A stretch of 64,000 bases of DNA from Monoplex corrugatus (Eukaryota; Mollusca; Gastropoda; Littorinimorpha; Ranellidae): NCBI GenBank assembly GCA_030674185.1, contig JAPXFY010000018.1, forward strand, positions 50,605,255 to 50,669,254, given 5' to 3'. Every line of letters begins with the position of its first letter. Position 1 is the stretch's first letter. A program made the position numbers and the translations under genes. This document shows, piece after piece, positions 10,420-19,676 of the stretch. Below the pieces are notes generated by a model, which was given only the letters and a program-made list of their open reading frames with translations, made no database searches and was not told the DNA's origin.

Positions 10420-13400
10420 TGTGTGTGTGTGATGTTTGTTTCTGTGTGTTTTCAGCAGTCCCAGTCACTATCAATAAATGTGTGTCTCTTAAAAAAGTTA
10501 ATCTGTGTTATTGGTAACATCGAGTGCTGAGTTGTGAGACAAGTTTTACCTGTTCCTTTCCATGGTCTATTGTTGTCACACTTGTTTGTCATGGCAGGCC
10601 TAGTCTAAAGTCAGCAGTGACAATGTATACCGACAAGATAAGAAGTTCATTTCCTTGACAGAGTTGGCTCAGAGTACAGTGTTACTGCCATCTTTACAGT
10701 TAAGAGCACTGAATGTGGGAGTGCTATTTAGGTCATCACTATTGACTCTGTCTCCTGTGTAAAACCAAAGAAAAGCGATGATGCATGCAGATGGGTTTGA
10801 AACTTGAAAGGCAAGGTAATAAATAGTTTACGGTATTCGTGCCCATTCAGAGTTAGAATTCAACATTCCTTGCCTTGAAAAGTTGAATACACCCACACAC
10901 GTGCCCTTTTTTCTGTTTTTGTTTTTTGTTGCTTTTTTTTTTTTTTTTCTGACTTGGTTAAGTTGTTATGAATTGAATGTTTTCCCACCTAATGTCTCAT
11001 ATTTTTGAAGTCTAGTTTTAAACTTATGTTCACACTCATGAACAGGATTTGAATACTTGTTCAGAACTGACTGCTGGCCTTTGTGTGCCACTGTAGTGTA
11101 TGTGTGTCACTGTGTTTGCTTGCATTAGTGTGACTCGTTCATGTTGATTGATAATATGAATAAAATCGGTGGTAATATTGTTAGCAATACATGTAGTCCT
11201 TGTAATATTTTTGTTATTATTGATGGTTTTATGTAGACATATATTTTGTTTTTCGTGAGATTTTGAGTATGCTGTGATAGTATATGTAGGCTAGGCAGAA
11301 CTAGAAGTCATTGAGCTCACTCCTATGAACTGCAGCTCTGACTTGATTTATCAGTCTGAAAGTTTCAGTATATGATCTACAAATCTGAACATTTCTGTAT
11401 GTGAGACCATGGATATGGTCGTTTGTAATATAATACTCATTACCCAGTACAGCCAGTGTCTGGTGTTGAAGTTGTTCTGGGTCTCCATCATTGTAGAAAC
11501 TGGCTGGGCTTCCCTGTTCCTGCATACTACAACTGGGACTCTGAGAATGCATTAAGAAAATAATGAAATTAGGATAGTATAAGTATGTGTGCTACAAAAT
11601 TAAAGAGAGACTTCACAAATGGAATACCAAGCTAGCTGAAAATTGTATCATGTATGGCTTGCAAATTATTAGGACAACAAAGAGTCATTTCAAATTGATG
11701 ATTGAAATAACAGGCAAGAGGTCAAAAAGCCCAAAAATGTGAAAGCCATGAAGATAATGTGATACATCTATAACAAGGGCTAACGTTCATGCTCCAAGTC
11801 AGGACAAATGAACTTGTACATTGCGCCTACCTTGAAAGCAAGCAGTGAAATTGCATGAATTTTGGTGAAATGTGTTACCCTGGACTTTGCTTTTGCAGTT
11901 GCTTCTCATAGAGTGAATCCCACATGATATTGAAAGAGCATACAAACCAAAACTTGCAGTCACAGTGAATCCCCAAACAAAAGAACATAATGTTGATATA
12001 TCTAAGTTAGTACATGTTATATACCTTAAAATTAAAAGGAAAGCCCACTGATTTGTTTTTAAAACTAAATATGTATGATATAATATGTTCTCATGTACCC
12101 CGTGTGTCTAATGTAGATACAGTGAGCAATTGGGGCTTGGTGCTTATTAAATGTCAATTACAGTTTCTGAGTTCTGTTTGTAGGCGCTTACCAAACACCA
12201 CATAGACCTGCGACGACATCACCAGACTGGAGTACATCATGAGGAACGTTTCCTGGAGGAGACAGCTGAGCGAGAGGAGAACTACCAGTCATCCATCAGC
12301 GACTTGGAGACTGAGCTCAAGGGAGTCGGTGCTTCCTTGGAGCGCTACAGAGCTGACAATGAGCGACTGGCAGCAAACGTCTCCGAACTTAGTCATCAGG
12401 TACATACAGTAGCATTTCTCAATTGTTGTTACTGTGTTATTGATTCTTTTCGTGTTTTTGTTGTTTTTTGATAAGACTCTCAGCCAATATGATCTCAGGC
12501 TTTTTGTGCTTCACCACTGGTCTCAGATTGTCATCAGCAACCAGGAGATCACGTCTGTAGACGAGTTCTACTTGGGCAGGATATTAAGCACTTATGGATG
12601 TCCTGATTCTGAGGTGGTATTACAATGAACAGAAATGGATGCCTAGGTGGCACTGCACATCTTGAAGGATAATTCTCCCTTTGGGAGGTTGACCAGGTTG
12701 TGGCTAGACGATGGCATCAATCTTGAGAGCCCTGCTATACTGTTCTAAGCCCTGGACTACCTATCCACAGCACATTCAGTAGCTGGAACAATTCCACCAA
12801 AGATACTTCACAAGATCTGTAACATGTCGTGCAAGATCAAGCATCCAAACTTCAAGTTCTGAAGAAGTATGGCTTGCCAACTTTATTTGACAGAACACAT
12901 AGTCCATCTAAAAGACAACTGAATCCGAAAAATCTTTTTTATGGAGAGCTGATGTAAAGACCTCAAGACCACGGAAGACCACTAACCGTTACAAGATACT
13001 CTGAAGGCCAATCTGAAGAACTATGGTATCTGTATCACCAACTTGGAAGTTGTTGCCTTTAACAAAGCAGCCTGACAACGGCAGTTAACACAGTTCACAC
13101 AATCAGATTTGAACAACACAGAACAGCTGCTATTCAACAGAAGGAGGACCAGCAGTAGCAGGTCCCAAAGCTGCGGGACCTGTGAGCATCCGGGATTGGT
13201 CTGGTATCTCAGTTAAAAACCCATTCCAGGTGGTAAAAGGCCAGTATACCTACTCATCCATGGGATCAACAGGAAACTCCATCATGATATTTTGATAAGT
13301 TGCTTTATAGTTTGAAATAAATTCATTTGCAGCTTGTTGCAAAATATTTACTTTTAACTCATCACCAGAGTCATTAATATTAGTAGTACTGACAAGAAAA

Positions 13401-16400
13401 TTTATTCTGTAGATAGTTGCCATAGTGCAGTGGTTAGTGTAACAGATTACCAACTGGGAAGTTTTGGGTTGTCAGAACCTTTGTAGAATGTTTTGATGCC
13501 AAGTGACTTATACTGAGAGTTCGATGTGCTATATGTTCATTGGGAAGAATGGGACTACACCCACAACCATGTCTCCTCACTTTACAGATATGTCATTGAG
13601 GATGTTGCTCAGATTTCCTGACCGTCAATGCTAGTTTCTGTTTCTCTTGGGTCTGATAGATGTCAGGATATGTTATTACAGTGAGTGTAGAGTACATTCC
13701 TGTCATTCAGTCTTAATCCTAGATGGAAGTTCATAACATCTTGATTATCATCTTCCTCTAGTCTTAATCATTATCGTAGCATTGTGAGAATGATCCCATA
13801 TTCTGTGGCCATTAATGTGGCATGAGAGATATGGGACATCAAAAAAGAAATAAATATACTGTGTTTAACCAGGCATAAGTTTGAAATTGTTACAGTGCAG
13901 CATAACCATAGTGAATTATAACTTTTAAGACCTGTTACTGCGGTAAAAAGATAAGCACAATGAATCACTAATTTGGAAGTCGTGTGTTTGAATCCCTCTT
14001 AGGAAAATATTATTTTGGGATTTTTTAGCACCAGCTGGATTTTAAGCAGAGTTAAGTGTGCTGTGAGTTTATTAGGAACACTGGGGCCACACTTTTGAGT
14101 CTCGTCCACTTTACAGATGTGTCATCAAGGATGTTACTCAAATTTCCTGACCATCAATGCAGGTGTCTGTGTTTTTTAACCTGGTTGATCCTAGGATACA
14201 AGAATAATGATTCCATTAAACCACCACAGAGTCATCCATCAGAGGAGAATCTACACTGCTGGAATTCAACAGTGTCTATTCTGATCCAATGTACTAGGGA
14301 AACTACTGAATAAATCAATAAAACTATCTACTAAAGGCAGCAGTTGCTCAGTTGCAGAGCCAAATCAAGTGAGAGACCGTCACAATGTCCCTCCGACAAC
14401 AGTGCCGATGAGCCACTGACACCAAAGACCCCAACTCGAATTTGCCTCAGGAATGGAAGCGACAGAGGAAACCAAAACTGAGGTCCATGAGACCAGGATA
14501 TGATGGACCACAGAATCTAAAACAATTTTCAAAATGCTATTATGCTTTCATAATACTGGGAATGATGATCGATTGATCATGATGCTATGGAGTTCCATCT
14601 AGGATTGAAACTGCGTGATAGTGCTGTAGTCTGCTCTTACTTTTATGATTTATATGTCAGTAAGTTAATTCCAAGACCGTGGTTATCTCAGACTGTACTA
14701 TAGCCTTCAGAAAATCTGCAAGGAATCTTGGCATTTTTCTTGATGAATCCCTACCCATAGAAGCTCATATTAACTACCTGAATAAATAAAATCTATATCT
14801 CCACTTTTCAGAATTCAAGCAAAATCCACCCATTTCTCTCTGCTGATGCCACAAACAAGCTGTTTGTATCTTTCATTCTAAGTAGACTAGACTGTATTAG
14901 CTCTCTCTCTTTGCTGGACTTTCTGATACACGCTATCCAAATTCCAGTGAAGCTAAACAATGATGCTTGACTTAACCTATGGGACAGCGAATGGCGCAAC
15001 ACAAAAAGCACTCTTGCGAAAACTTTACTGGCTTCCAATTGAAACAAGAACTGAATACAAACTTGCCACATTCTGCTATGTCTGTGTCTAAATTTAACAG
15101 CCATGCCAACATCCGTTTTGTCAAAATTCCTCCTACCCTTTATATCATCTGCAATGAGCATTCTCTAACATGGACTGTTCGCACTTTAACACTACTTGCA
15201 CCCATGAATTTCCTGGCACTGGGACTCTTTCATGGTTTGTTGAGGAGCGTGAATGAGTGGTATACATATCAGTGCTTACTGAAGCAGCACAGAACATTGG
15301 TCAGCAAGAAAAGAAAAAAAAAAGTGCTGCACATCTTGTTAGATACAATATTAAAGCACTTCAAACGATCTTCTGGAGTTGAATATTTGCTTTTAAGTAA
15401 AATATGCATGAGTTTTGCTATTAAGTATAACTGTACTTTGACTTTTTGATCCGGTACATGTTATATCTTAAGGTAATTTGACTTTTTATCTGATCTCTTT
15501 CTTCGCAGGTGGAGGTTTTGGAGGCTCAGCGACACCAGCTCAAGCATGAAAATCGCGAGTACAAGACACGAGAAAATCGTAACTTGACCGATTATGCTGA
15601 GCTTGAAGAGGAGAACATCTCATTGCAGAAGACAGTCTCTCAGTTGAAAACCAGTCAGGTACATTTAAATCTTATTGAAGTTATTCTTACTGATGTGTGT
15701 GTGTTGTGTACAGTCACATGTGTGTACATGCATGCATGTGTATGTGTGTGTTTGAAAAAAATAGGAGACAGAAATTTTTATTTCTCTCCTGCTTATAGTG
15801 CTTGTAATTGATGAAATAAGAAATATGTTTTTAGAGTGAGATTTATATTGAAGAATGTTACTTAGATTCAAAGTCCTGTCATCATCTCATCGTCATGTGC
15901 CCTACCGCATGGTATTGGCAGTCATGGCCCTCCATACGAGTCTATCTTTTGTCTCAACAAGTACTTCTCTTACCTTTTCTGTCTTTGTCCACTCCACAAG
16001 TCCATCCAATATTTTATCACTGGGTCTACCGGGTGCTCTTTTTCCCTGCAGCTTTCCTGTTATGACTAACTGCTCTAATTTTTCTTGCCGCATAAATTGT
16101 CCTGTAAATGTTGCTTGTCTTTTCCTAATCTCTTTCATTAATGTTCTTTTTGTGTTTGCCTCTTCCAAGGTTGCCTTCAAACTCCTGTAGACTATGAAAA
16201 CTGTGGAGAATTGAAGTTTAAGGTAATGGCTAAAATATTATCGCTGTGTTTGGGTGTGCATTTTTGTTTTCGTTTTGTTTTTTGTTTGTTTTAAATGTGC
16301 GGGTTTTTGGTCTCTTTCTTTTCTTCCTTCCTGCCCTCTCTCTGTGTTTTTCTGTCTTCTTTATTGAACATTACATAATCTAAAGTGATGGTGTTTCATA

Positions 16401-19137
16401 GAAAAGACTTGGTCTCTTGGTCTTAAGAACAATACACTGCATGCTAGCACACATTTTAGGCTTATTTTTTCCGGTTTGCTGTGTTACTGCGCAGTGACTT
16501 TAGGCCCATATTAATCACCACATGCTTTTGCTTTCAGGTGGACTTTGAGGCTATGAAGCATGAAAGTAAGCGGCTGCAGGAGGAGACAGAGGACCTGCAC
16601 ATGCAGGTGGAGGAGGTGACCAACTTGCGCCGCATTGTGGAGAAGAACCTGGAAGAGGCCCTCAACTCCCTGCAGGCTGAGCGTGAGCAGAAGCATGCTC
16701 TGAAGAAGGAACTGGACCAGCGCTTGACTCGTGAATCCATGTTTAACCTGAGCAACCTGGCTCACTTCAGCGGCCTGTCAGAAGGCCTCTCTGTTTCGTC
16801 GTACTCCAACAATGAATCGTTGCAGGAATGTGGCGCCGAGGAGGACGGGGAGGGGCAGGACCATGCTCATCCAGCTCTCAAACGTATTGAGGCTGACTTT
16901 TCCTTCTCTAAGAAGGATGGGGAAGCCCCTCCCACACCACGCCCTGGTGTTGTTGGGGATATCCTCAGTGAAATTCAGGTATGCAGTGTCAGTGGTTTTT
17001 CTCTGTAGATAATGAATATCAGAGTTTGTGTTTTTCTTTATTCTTCTTTCATTTTACAGTCCAGATAGAATTAATGTGATTTGGGAATGAACAGTTTTCA
17101 CAACTGGGATAATCTCATTTTAGTTCAGATGTACACAATATCGTCCTTTATTATGTTTGCGTCTATATTTTTTGTCACTTCATGTCATGTGTGTTCAGTA
17201 GGTTGAACTTTATAGAAATGAAATTAATGACTCTCAAATGAAACAAATAAAAAAAACAACTGTTTATTACATTGGGTTTTCCTGTTTTTGTGTTATATGT
17301 AAAGGGTATTATTGTAAGCATTTAACTGATTTGAGTGGTATTCTGTCTGTCCCATATTATAAAATATTGAGCAGGAAGGAGGAAAATATCACTTTACATT
17401 CATGATTGTTATTAGCACCATGTTATAGAATATTGTGTAGGAAGGAAGAAAATATCACTGTGTTTGTGTTTGTTATTCAACATAAAAAGCTTTATGAGAC
17501 TAAAAAGTTTTAAAGTTTTTTAAACCAAGTTTGACAAGAAAGATTATATTATCAGGCAGACCTCAGAGTGACCACTGTGGCAGACTTCAGTGTGACCACT
17601 GTGTGTGGTTTTGCAGGTGACAGAGGTAGGAGAGCTGGAGGCCAAGCTGCAGCAGTCAGAGGAAGAAAAGCTGCAGATGCAGAAGGCCCTGGATGAGGCC
17701 CGCAAGCTGATGGAAGATACCCAGCAGGATCTTACTGAACAGAAGAAACGGGCCGAACAGCTCAAGTCCTACATTTCCTCTCTGTCAGCTGTGCGGGAAC
17801 CTGCAGCTCCCCGATTGCCCAATGACATGGAAGTGTCCTTTGACGAGGCCTTGCTGCAAGAGATGGAAGCAGAGGATGATCCGGACAAGCGGGCTCTTCT
17901 AGAATTGCGCAACAACCTGCAGCTGAAGGACAAGAAGTATCTGACAGCGCTGAATGAAATTGGCAGCCTTCAGGCTGAAATTATGAGACTGCAGAGTGTC
18001 GCAGCACTTGGTACAGGAGCCGAGTTTGATGAAGCTCTGTCAGACCTGAAGAGCAAGTGCATGTTGTATGAGGAGACGATCAGGGAGCAAGAACGAGAGA
18101 TGAAAAGTCTCTCTAATACAGCATCTCGTGCTCAGAGGAGCGTCAGTTCCACACAGGGAGAACTGGTGCGCATCACAGAGGACATGGCGCAGTTGTATCA
18201 TCTGGTGTGTGAAGTCAGTGGGGAAACTCCATCTCGGGTCATGCTAGACCATGCCAAGTCGATTTCCCAGCCAGCACCTTCCGCTGATAGCAGTGAGCGT
18301 GAGAGTAGTGAAGAGCCTGCTACCCCTACCCATAAGAGTAAAGGTGTTTCAAAAGAATCTTCTACCACTCCTCAAAGCAAACCCACCAGGTCCAAACTTA
18401 AGTCCCGCCGTGAGAAGGCTGCAGCCTCAGTAGTACAGGGTGATCCTACATCATGTGAAAGACTGACTGAGACAGTGGTGGACCAAGTGAAGTTTCTGAA
18501 GCAGGGTATAGAACACCTAATGGAGATATCCAAAAAGTGGAATCGTGATGAGACCAGCTCTGGAGACAATGCGGAGGATCTTATAGAGCTTCAGGACCAG
18601 GTGGTGAAACTCAAGGCCATGCTGTCCACTAAACGTGAACAGATTGCTACTCTCCGCTCTGTTCTTAAGGCTAACAAATCTACTGCAGAAGTGGCCCTAG
18701 CTAACCTCAAGCAGAAGTATGAAAATGAGAAAGTCATTGTAACCGAAACCATGTTGAAACTGCGCAATGAACTGAAGTCTCTGAAAGAGGACGCAGCCAC
18801 GTTTGCCTCTTTGCGGGCCATGTTTGCCCAGCGTTGCGACGAGTATGTGACCCAGCTAGATGAGAGCCAGCGACAATTGGCGGCAGCTGAGGAGGAAAAG
18901 AAGACCTTGAACTCTCTCTTGCGCATGGCCATCCAGCAAAAGCTGGGTCTGACCCAGCGCCTGGAAGACCTGGAATTTGATCGGGAACGTCGCAACATGA
19001 CACGGCGGCCAGGCGGGCGTGGAGCCGGGAAACTGACCAACTCCAAAGTAAGTCCCAGCCACACATCCCAGCAGTCCTTTGAGGACCCTGGGGCCTACTC
19101 AAGGCGTGTCTTCCAAAACTTTCGCCGTGACTATTAG
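8409..19137 (+). CDS. BicD: Bicaudal-D dynein adaptor, complete five-exon gene
   Basis: Coding exons are 8409-8603, 12184-12399, 15509-15658, 16538-16978 and 17617-19137. All joins are phase 0 with GT/AG borders and give 840 aa, close to human BICD2 (about 820-855). The protein is coiled coil almost throughout. The N-terminal CC1 box has the AAxxG motif (residues 28-32), which in the family binds dynein light intermediate chain. A Ser/Pro/Lys-rich linker (about 547-608) precedes the very conserved C-terminal cargo domain (about 666-800), which in the family binds Rab6 or Egalitarian and folds back for autoinhibition. By family knowledge it activates dynein-dynactin and links it to vesicles or RNPs in the cytoplasm. 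The start has a good Kozak context (A at -3, G at +4). It appears to be the only family member here and is intact. Confidence 0.96.
9066..9150 (-). mobile_element. LINE 3' end with (ATG)n tail
   Basis: The minus strand reads [14 protein letters not shown] then runs into ATGATGATG. An (A/E)DR--WR-L(V/T) ending followed by a trinucleotide tail is typical of LINE ORF2 C-termini. About 85 bases remain. Confidence 0.55.
10348..10432. repeat. (GT)n microsatellite in BicD intron 1
   Basis: GT run with two GTAT interruptions. Confidence 0.95.
12184..12399 (+). CDS. BicD: BicD exon 2 (residues 66-137)
   Basis: 72 codons of charged coiled coil, opening [11 protein letters not shown] after a TTTGTAG acceptor and ending SELSHQ before a GTACAT donor. 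It corresponds to the first coiled coil of BICD proteins and is open in one frame only between the two sites. Confidence 0.93.
12480..13180 (+). mobile_element. Decayed LINE, post-RT C-terminal region
   Basis: Broken-frame traces in the correct order: [11 protein letters not shown] (the -V--F-YLGS motif), a [14 protein letters not shown] trace of the LLYGCE-W region, [16 protein letters not shown], a GRPL trace of the GRP-KR motif, and a tail rich in AIQQ. This is the ORF2 C-terminus of a telomere-ward LINE clade member, very old. Confidence 0.6.
13415..13752 (+). mobile_element. tRNA-derived SINE, diverged copy
   Basis: Starts GTTGCCATAGTGCAGTGGTTAG (A-box like), has a B-box-like GGGTTGTCAGAACC, then body phrases CATTGGGAAGAATGG, CACTTTACAGATA, GTCATTGAGGATGTTGCTC, AGTGTAGAGTAC and the 3' end TCCTAGATGGAAGTTC...GATTATCATC. 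The same order is found in the copies at 13934, 35322 (reverse) and 44055/45132. Confidence 0.75.
13934..14210 (+). mobile_element. tRNA-derived SINE, diverged and 3'-truncated copy
   Basis: GTGTGTTTGAATCCC is the B-box, followed by GTCTCGTCCACTTTACAGATG, GTCATCAAGGATGTTACTC and CTGGTTGATCCTAGGATA, matching the SINE body. The 3' end is missing. Confidence 0.65.
14573..14637 (-). mobile_element. SINE 3' end fragment, reverse orientation
   Basis: GATCATGATGCTATGGAGTTCCATCTAG-type 3' end identical in order to the SINE at 35322; about 65 bases. Confidence 0.65.
14690..15120 (+). mobile_element. Decayed CR1-like LINE ORF2 fragment
   Basis: Broken-frame reading gives [20 protein letters not shown] (the -VRNLGV--D--L-F--H motif), a trace of FILSRLDC, and [11 protein letters not shown] after a [12 protein letters not shown] segment. 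This is the same domain order as the better-kept copies at 40 kb and 44 kb. Confidence 0.65.
15509..15658 (+). CDS. BicD: BicD exon 3 (residues 138-187)
   Basis: 50 codons after a TTCTTCGCAG acceptor, ending TSQ before a GTACAT donor. It carries the strongly conserved [13 protein letters not shown] stretch typical of BICD coiled coil 1. Confidence 0.95.
15659..16537 (+). other. BicD intron 3
   Basis: 0.88 kb. It contains the LINE 3' end at 15880-16195; the remainder is T-rich with no recognised feature. Confidence 0.85.
15880..16195 (-). mobile_element. LINE ORF2 C-terminus with (ATG)-like tail
   Basis: The minus strand has an open reading of [47 protein letters not shown] sequence (IRKRQ-TF-GH-MR, then GKR--GRP) and ends [16 protein letters not shown] followed by an ATGATG tail. 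It is the same family as the copies at 46556-47700 and 63505-63622. It is 5' truncated. Confidence 0.85.
16538..16978 (+). CDS. BicD: BicD exon 4 (residues 188-334)
   Basis: 147 codons after a TTTCAG acceptor, opening [16 protein letters not shown]. It includes [12 protein letters not shown], as in vertebrate BICD, and then a less conserved acidic region before a GTATGC donor. Confidence 0.95.
16979..17616 (+). other. BicD intron 4 with two small tandem duplications
   Basis: A ~70 bp direct repeat (GAGCAGGAAGGAGGAAAATATCAC near 17372 and GTAGGAAGGAAGAAAATATCAC near 17438), and a 24 bp duplication (CAGACCTCAGAGTGACCACTG type) at 17556-17603 immediately before the acceptor of exon 5. Confidence 0.75.
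17617..19137 (+). CDS. BicD: BicD exon 5, cargo-binding C-terminal domain (residues 335-840)
   Basis: 506 codons plus TAG in one exon. It contains coiled coils 2 and 3, the Ser-rich linker, and the conserved cargo domain with [21 protein letters not shown] and [15 protein letters not shown]. The domain is followed by a poorly conserved tail ending NFRRDY. A consensus donor (AAA then GTAAGT) lies inside the tail at 19048, and another (GG then GTAAGT) lies 45 bases after the stop at 19183, so the tail may be alternatively spliced. Confidence 0.95.
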   Translation: MTEVGELEAKLQQSEEEKLQMQKALDEARKLMEDTQQDLTEQKKRAEQLKSYISSLSAVREPAAPRLPNDMEVSFDEALLQEMEAEDDPDKRALLELRNNLQLKDKKYLTALNEIGSLQAEIMRLQSVAALGTGAEFDEALSDLKSKCMLYEETIREQEREMKSLSNTASRAQRSVSSTQGELVRITEDMAQLYHLVCEVSGETPSRVMLDHAKSISQPAPSADSSERESSEEPATPTHKSKGVSKESSTTPQSKPTRSKLKSRREKAAASVVQGDPTSCERLTETVVDQVKFLKQGIEHLMEISKKWNRDETSSGDNAEDLIELQDQVVKLKAMLSTKREQIATLRSVLKANKSTAEVALANLKQKYENEKVIVTETMLKLRNELKSLKEDAATFASLRAMFAQRCDEYVTQLDESQRQLAAAEEEKKTLNSLLRMAIQQKLGLTQRLEDLEFDRERRNMTRRPGGRGAGKLTNSKVSPSHTSQQSFEDPGAYSRRVFQNFRRDY

Positions 19138-19670
19138 AGTAGGGGACTCTGGGCCCTGCTGAGCTTTATCCTAAAATGCTGGGTAAGTAAACATTATCGC
19201 CTGCCTTGCTTGAACTTTTATCTTCCATCCAACATATACCCCTAACCCTCATCTCTTCTATGGCTTGGATGGATTTGTGGCTAGCTGCATCTTGGGTGTG
19301 GACCTCTCATAAACATTTCTAACCCATCCTCATGTGCTCCTGCATACCCCTAATGATCTATATTTCTTATTTTCATATTTACATGTACATATTATCTCTC
19401 CCTCTTCTAGTAGTTTCTATCTTACTTCATTTCTAGATTACAGGAGCATTTCTTTCATTTTTCATCCTCATCATTGGGGCATCTTGAATTCATGTTTATG
19501 AATACTTATTCATTGTGTCTCACTCATAGATATCAAGGCTGATACAAGTTCCTGTCAGATGTTTTAATTAAATACGAAATATCCAGTTTCGGTAACTTAC
19601 TGCCATTGCCATTATTGCTTGAAGTTTATGATTGGTTGCGTATTTTTTGTTATTTATATATATTATACAT

Positions 19671-19676
19671 AATAAA
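19671..19676 (+). terminator. Candidate poly(A) signal for BicD
   Basis: AATAAA about 535 bases after the BicD stop, followed by a T/G-rich stretch. It is the first canonical hexamer downstream, but many others follow (for example near 20444, 27485, 31031 and 32085), so the true 3' end is uncertain. Confidence 0.35.

Larger units (their letters stand above)
8604..12183 (+). other. BicD intron 1
   Basis: 3.58 kb, T-rich on the + strand. It holds a LINE 3' end at 9066-9150, a GT microsatellite at 10348-10432 and a T run near 10929-10949. Otherwise I see nothing recognisable. Confidence 0.85.
12400..15508 (+). other. BicD intron 2
   Basis: 3.1 kb made largely of old transposon remnants: RT C-terminus 12480-13180, SINE copies 13415-13752 and about 13934-14210, a reverse SINE 3' end 14573-14637, and a CR1-like relic 14690-15120. 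No host exon is seen inside. Confidence 0.8.

Noticed and set aside
11301..11552. 83-codon minus-strand ORF in BicD intron 1 with normal-looking composition
   Set aside because: No recognisable domain, antisense to BicD, no clear splice context. It could be chance; a homology search would decide.
13415..13490. Possible tRNA gene
   Set aside because: The A and B boxes are present but the cloverleaf is degenerate and a SINE body follows; it is a SINE head. The same applies to 35580-35664 and 44055-44100.
18591..19102. 157- and 122-codon minus-strand ORFs opposite the BicD cargo domain
   Set aside because: Antisense shadows of a strongly conserved coding exon.
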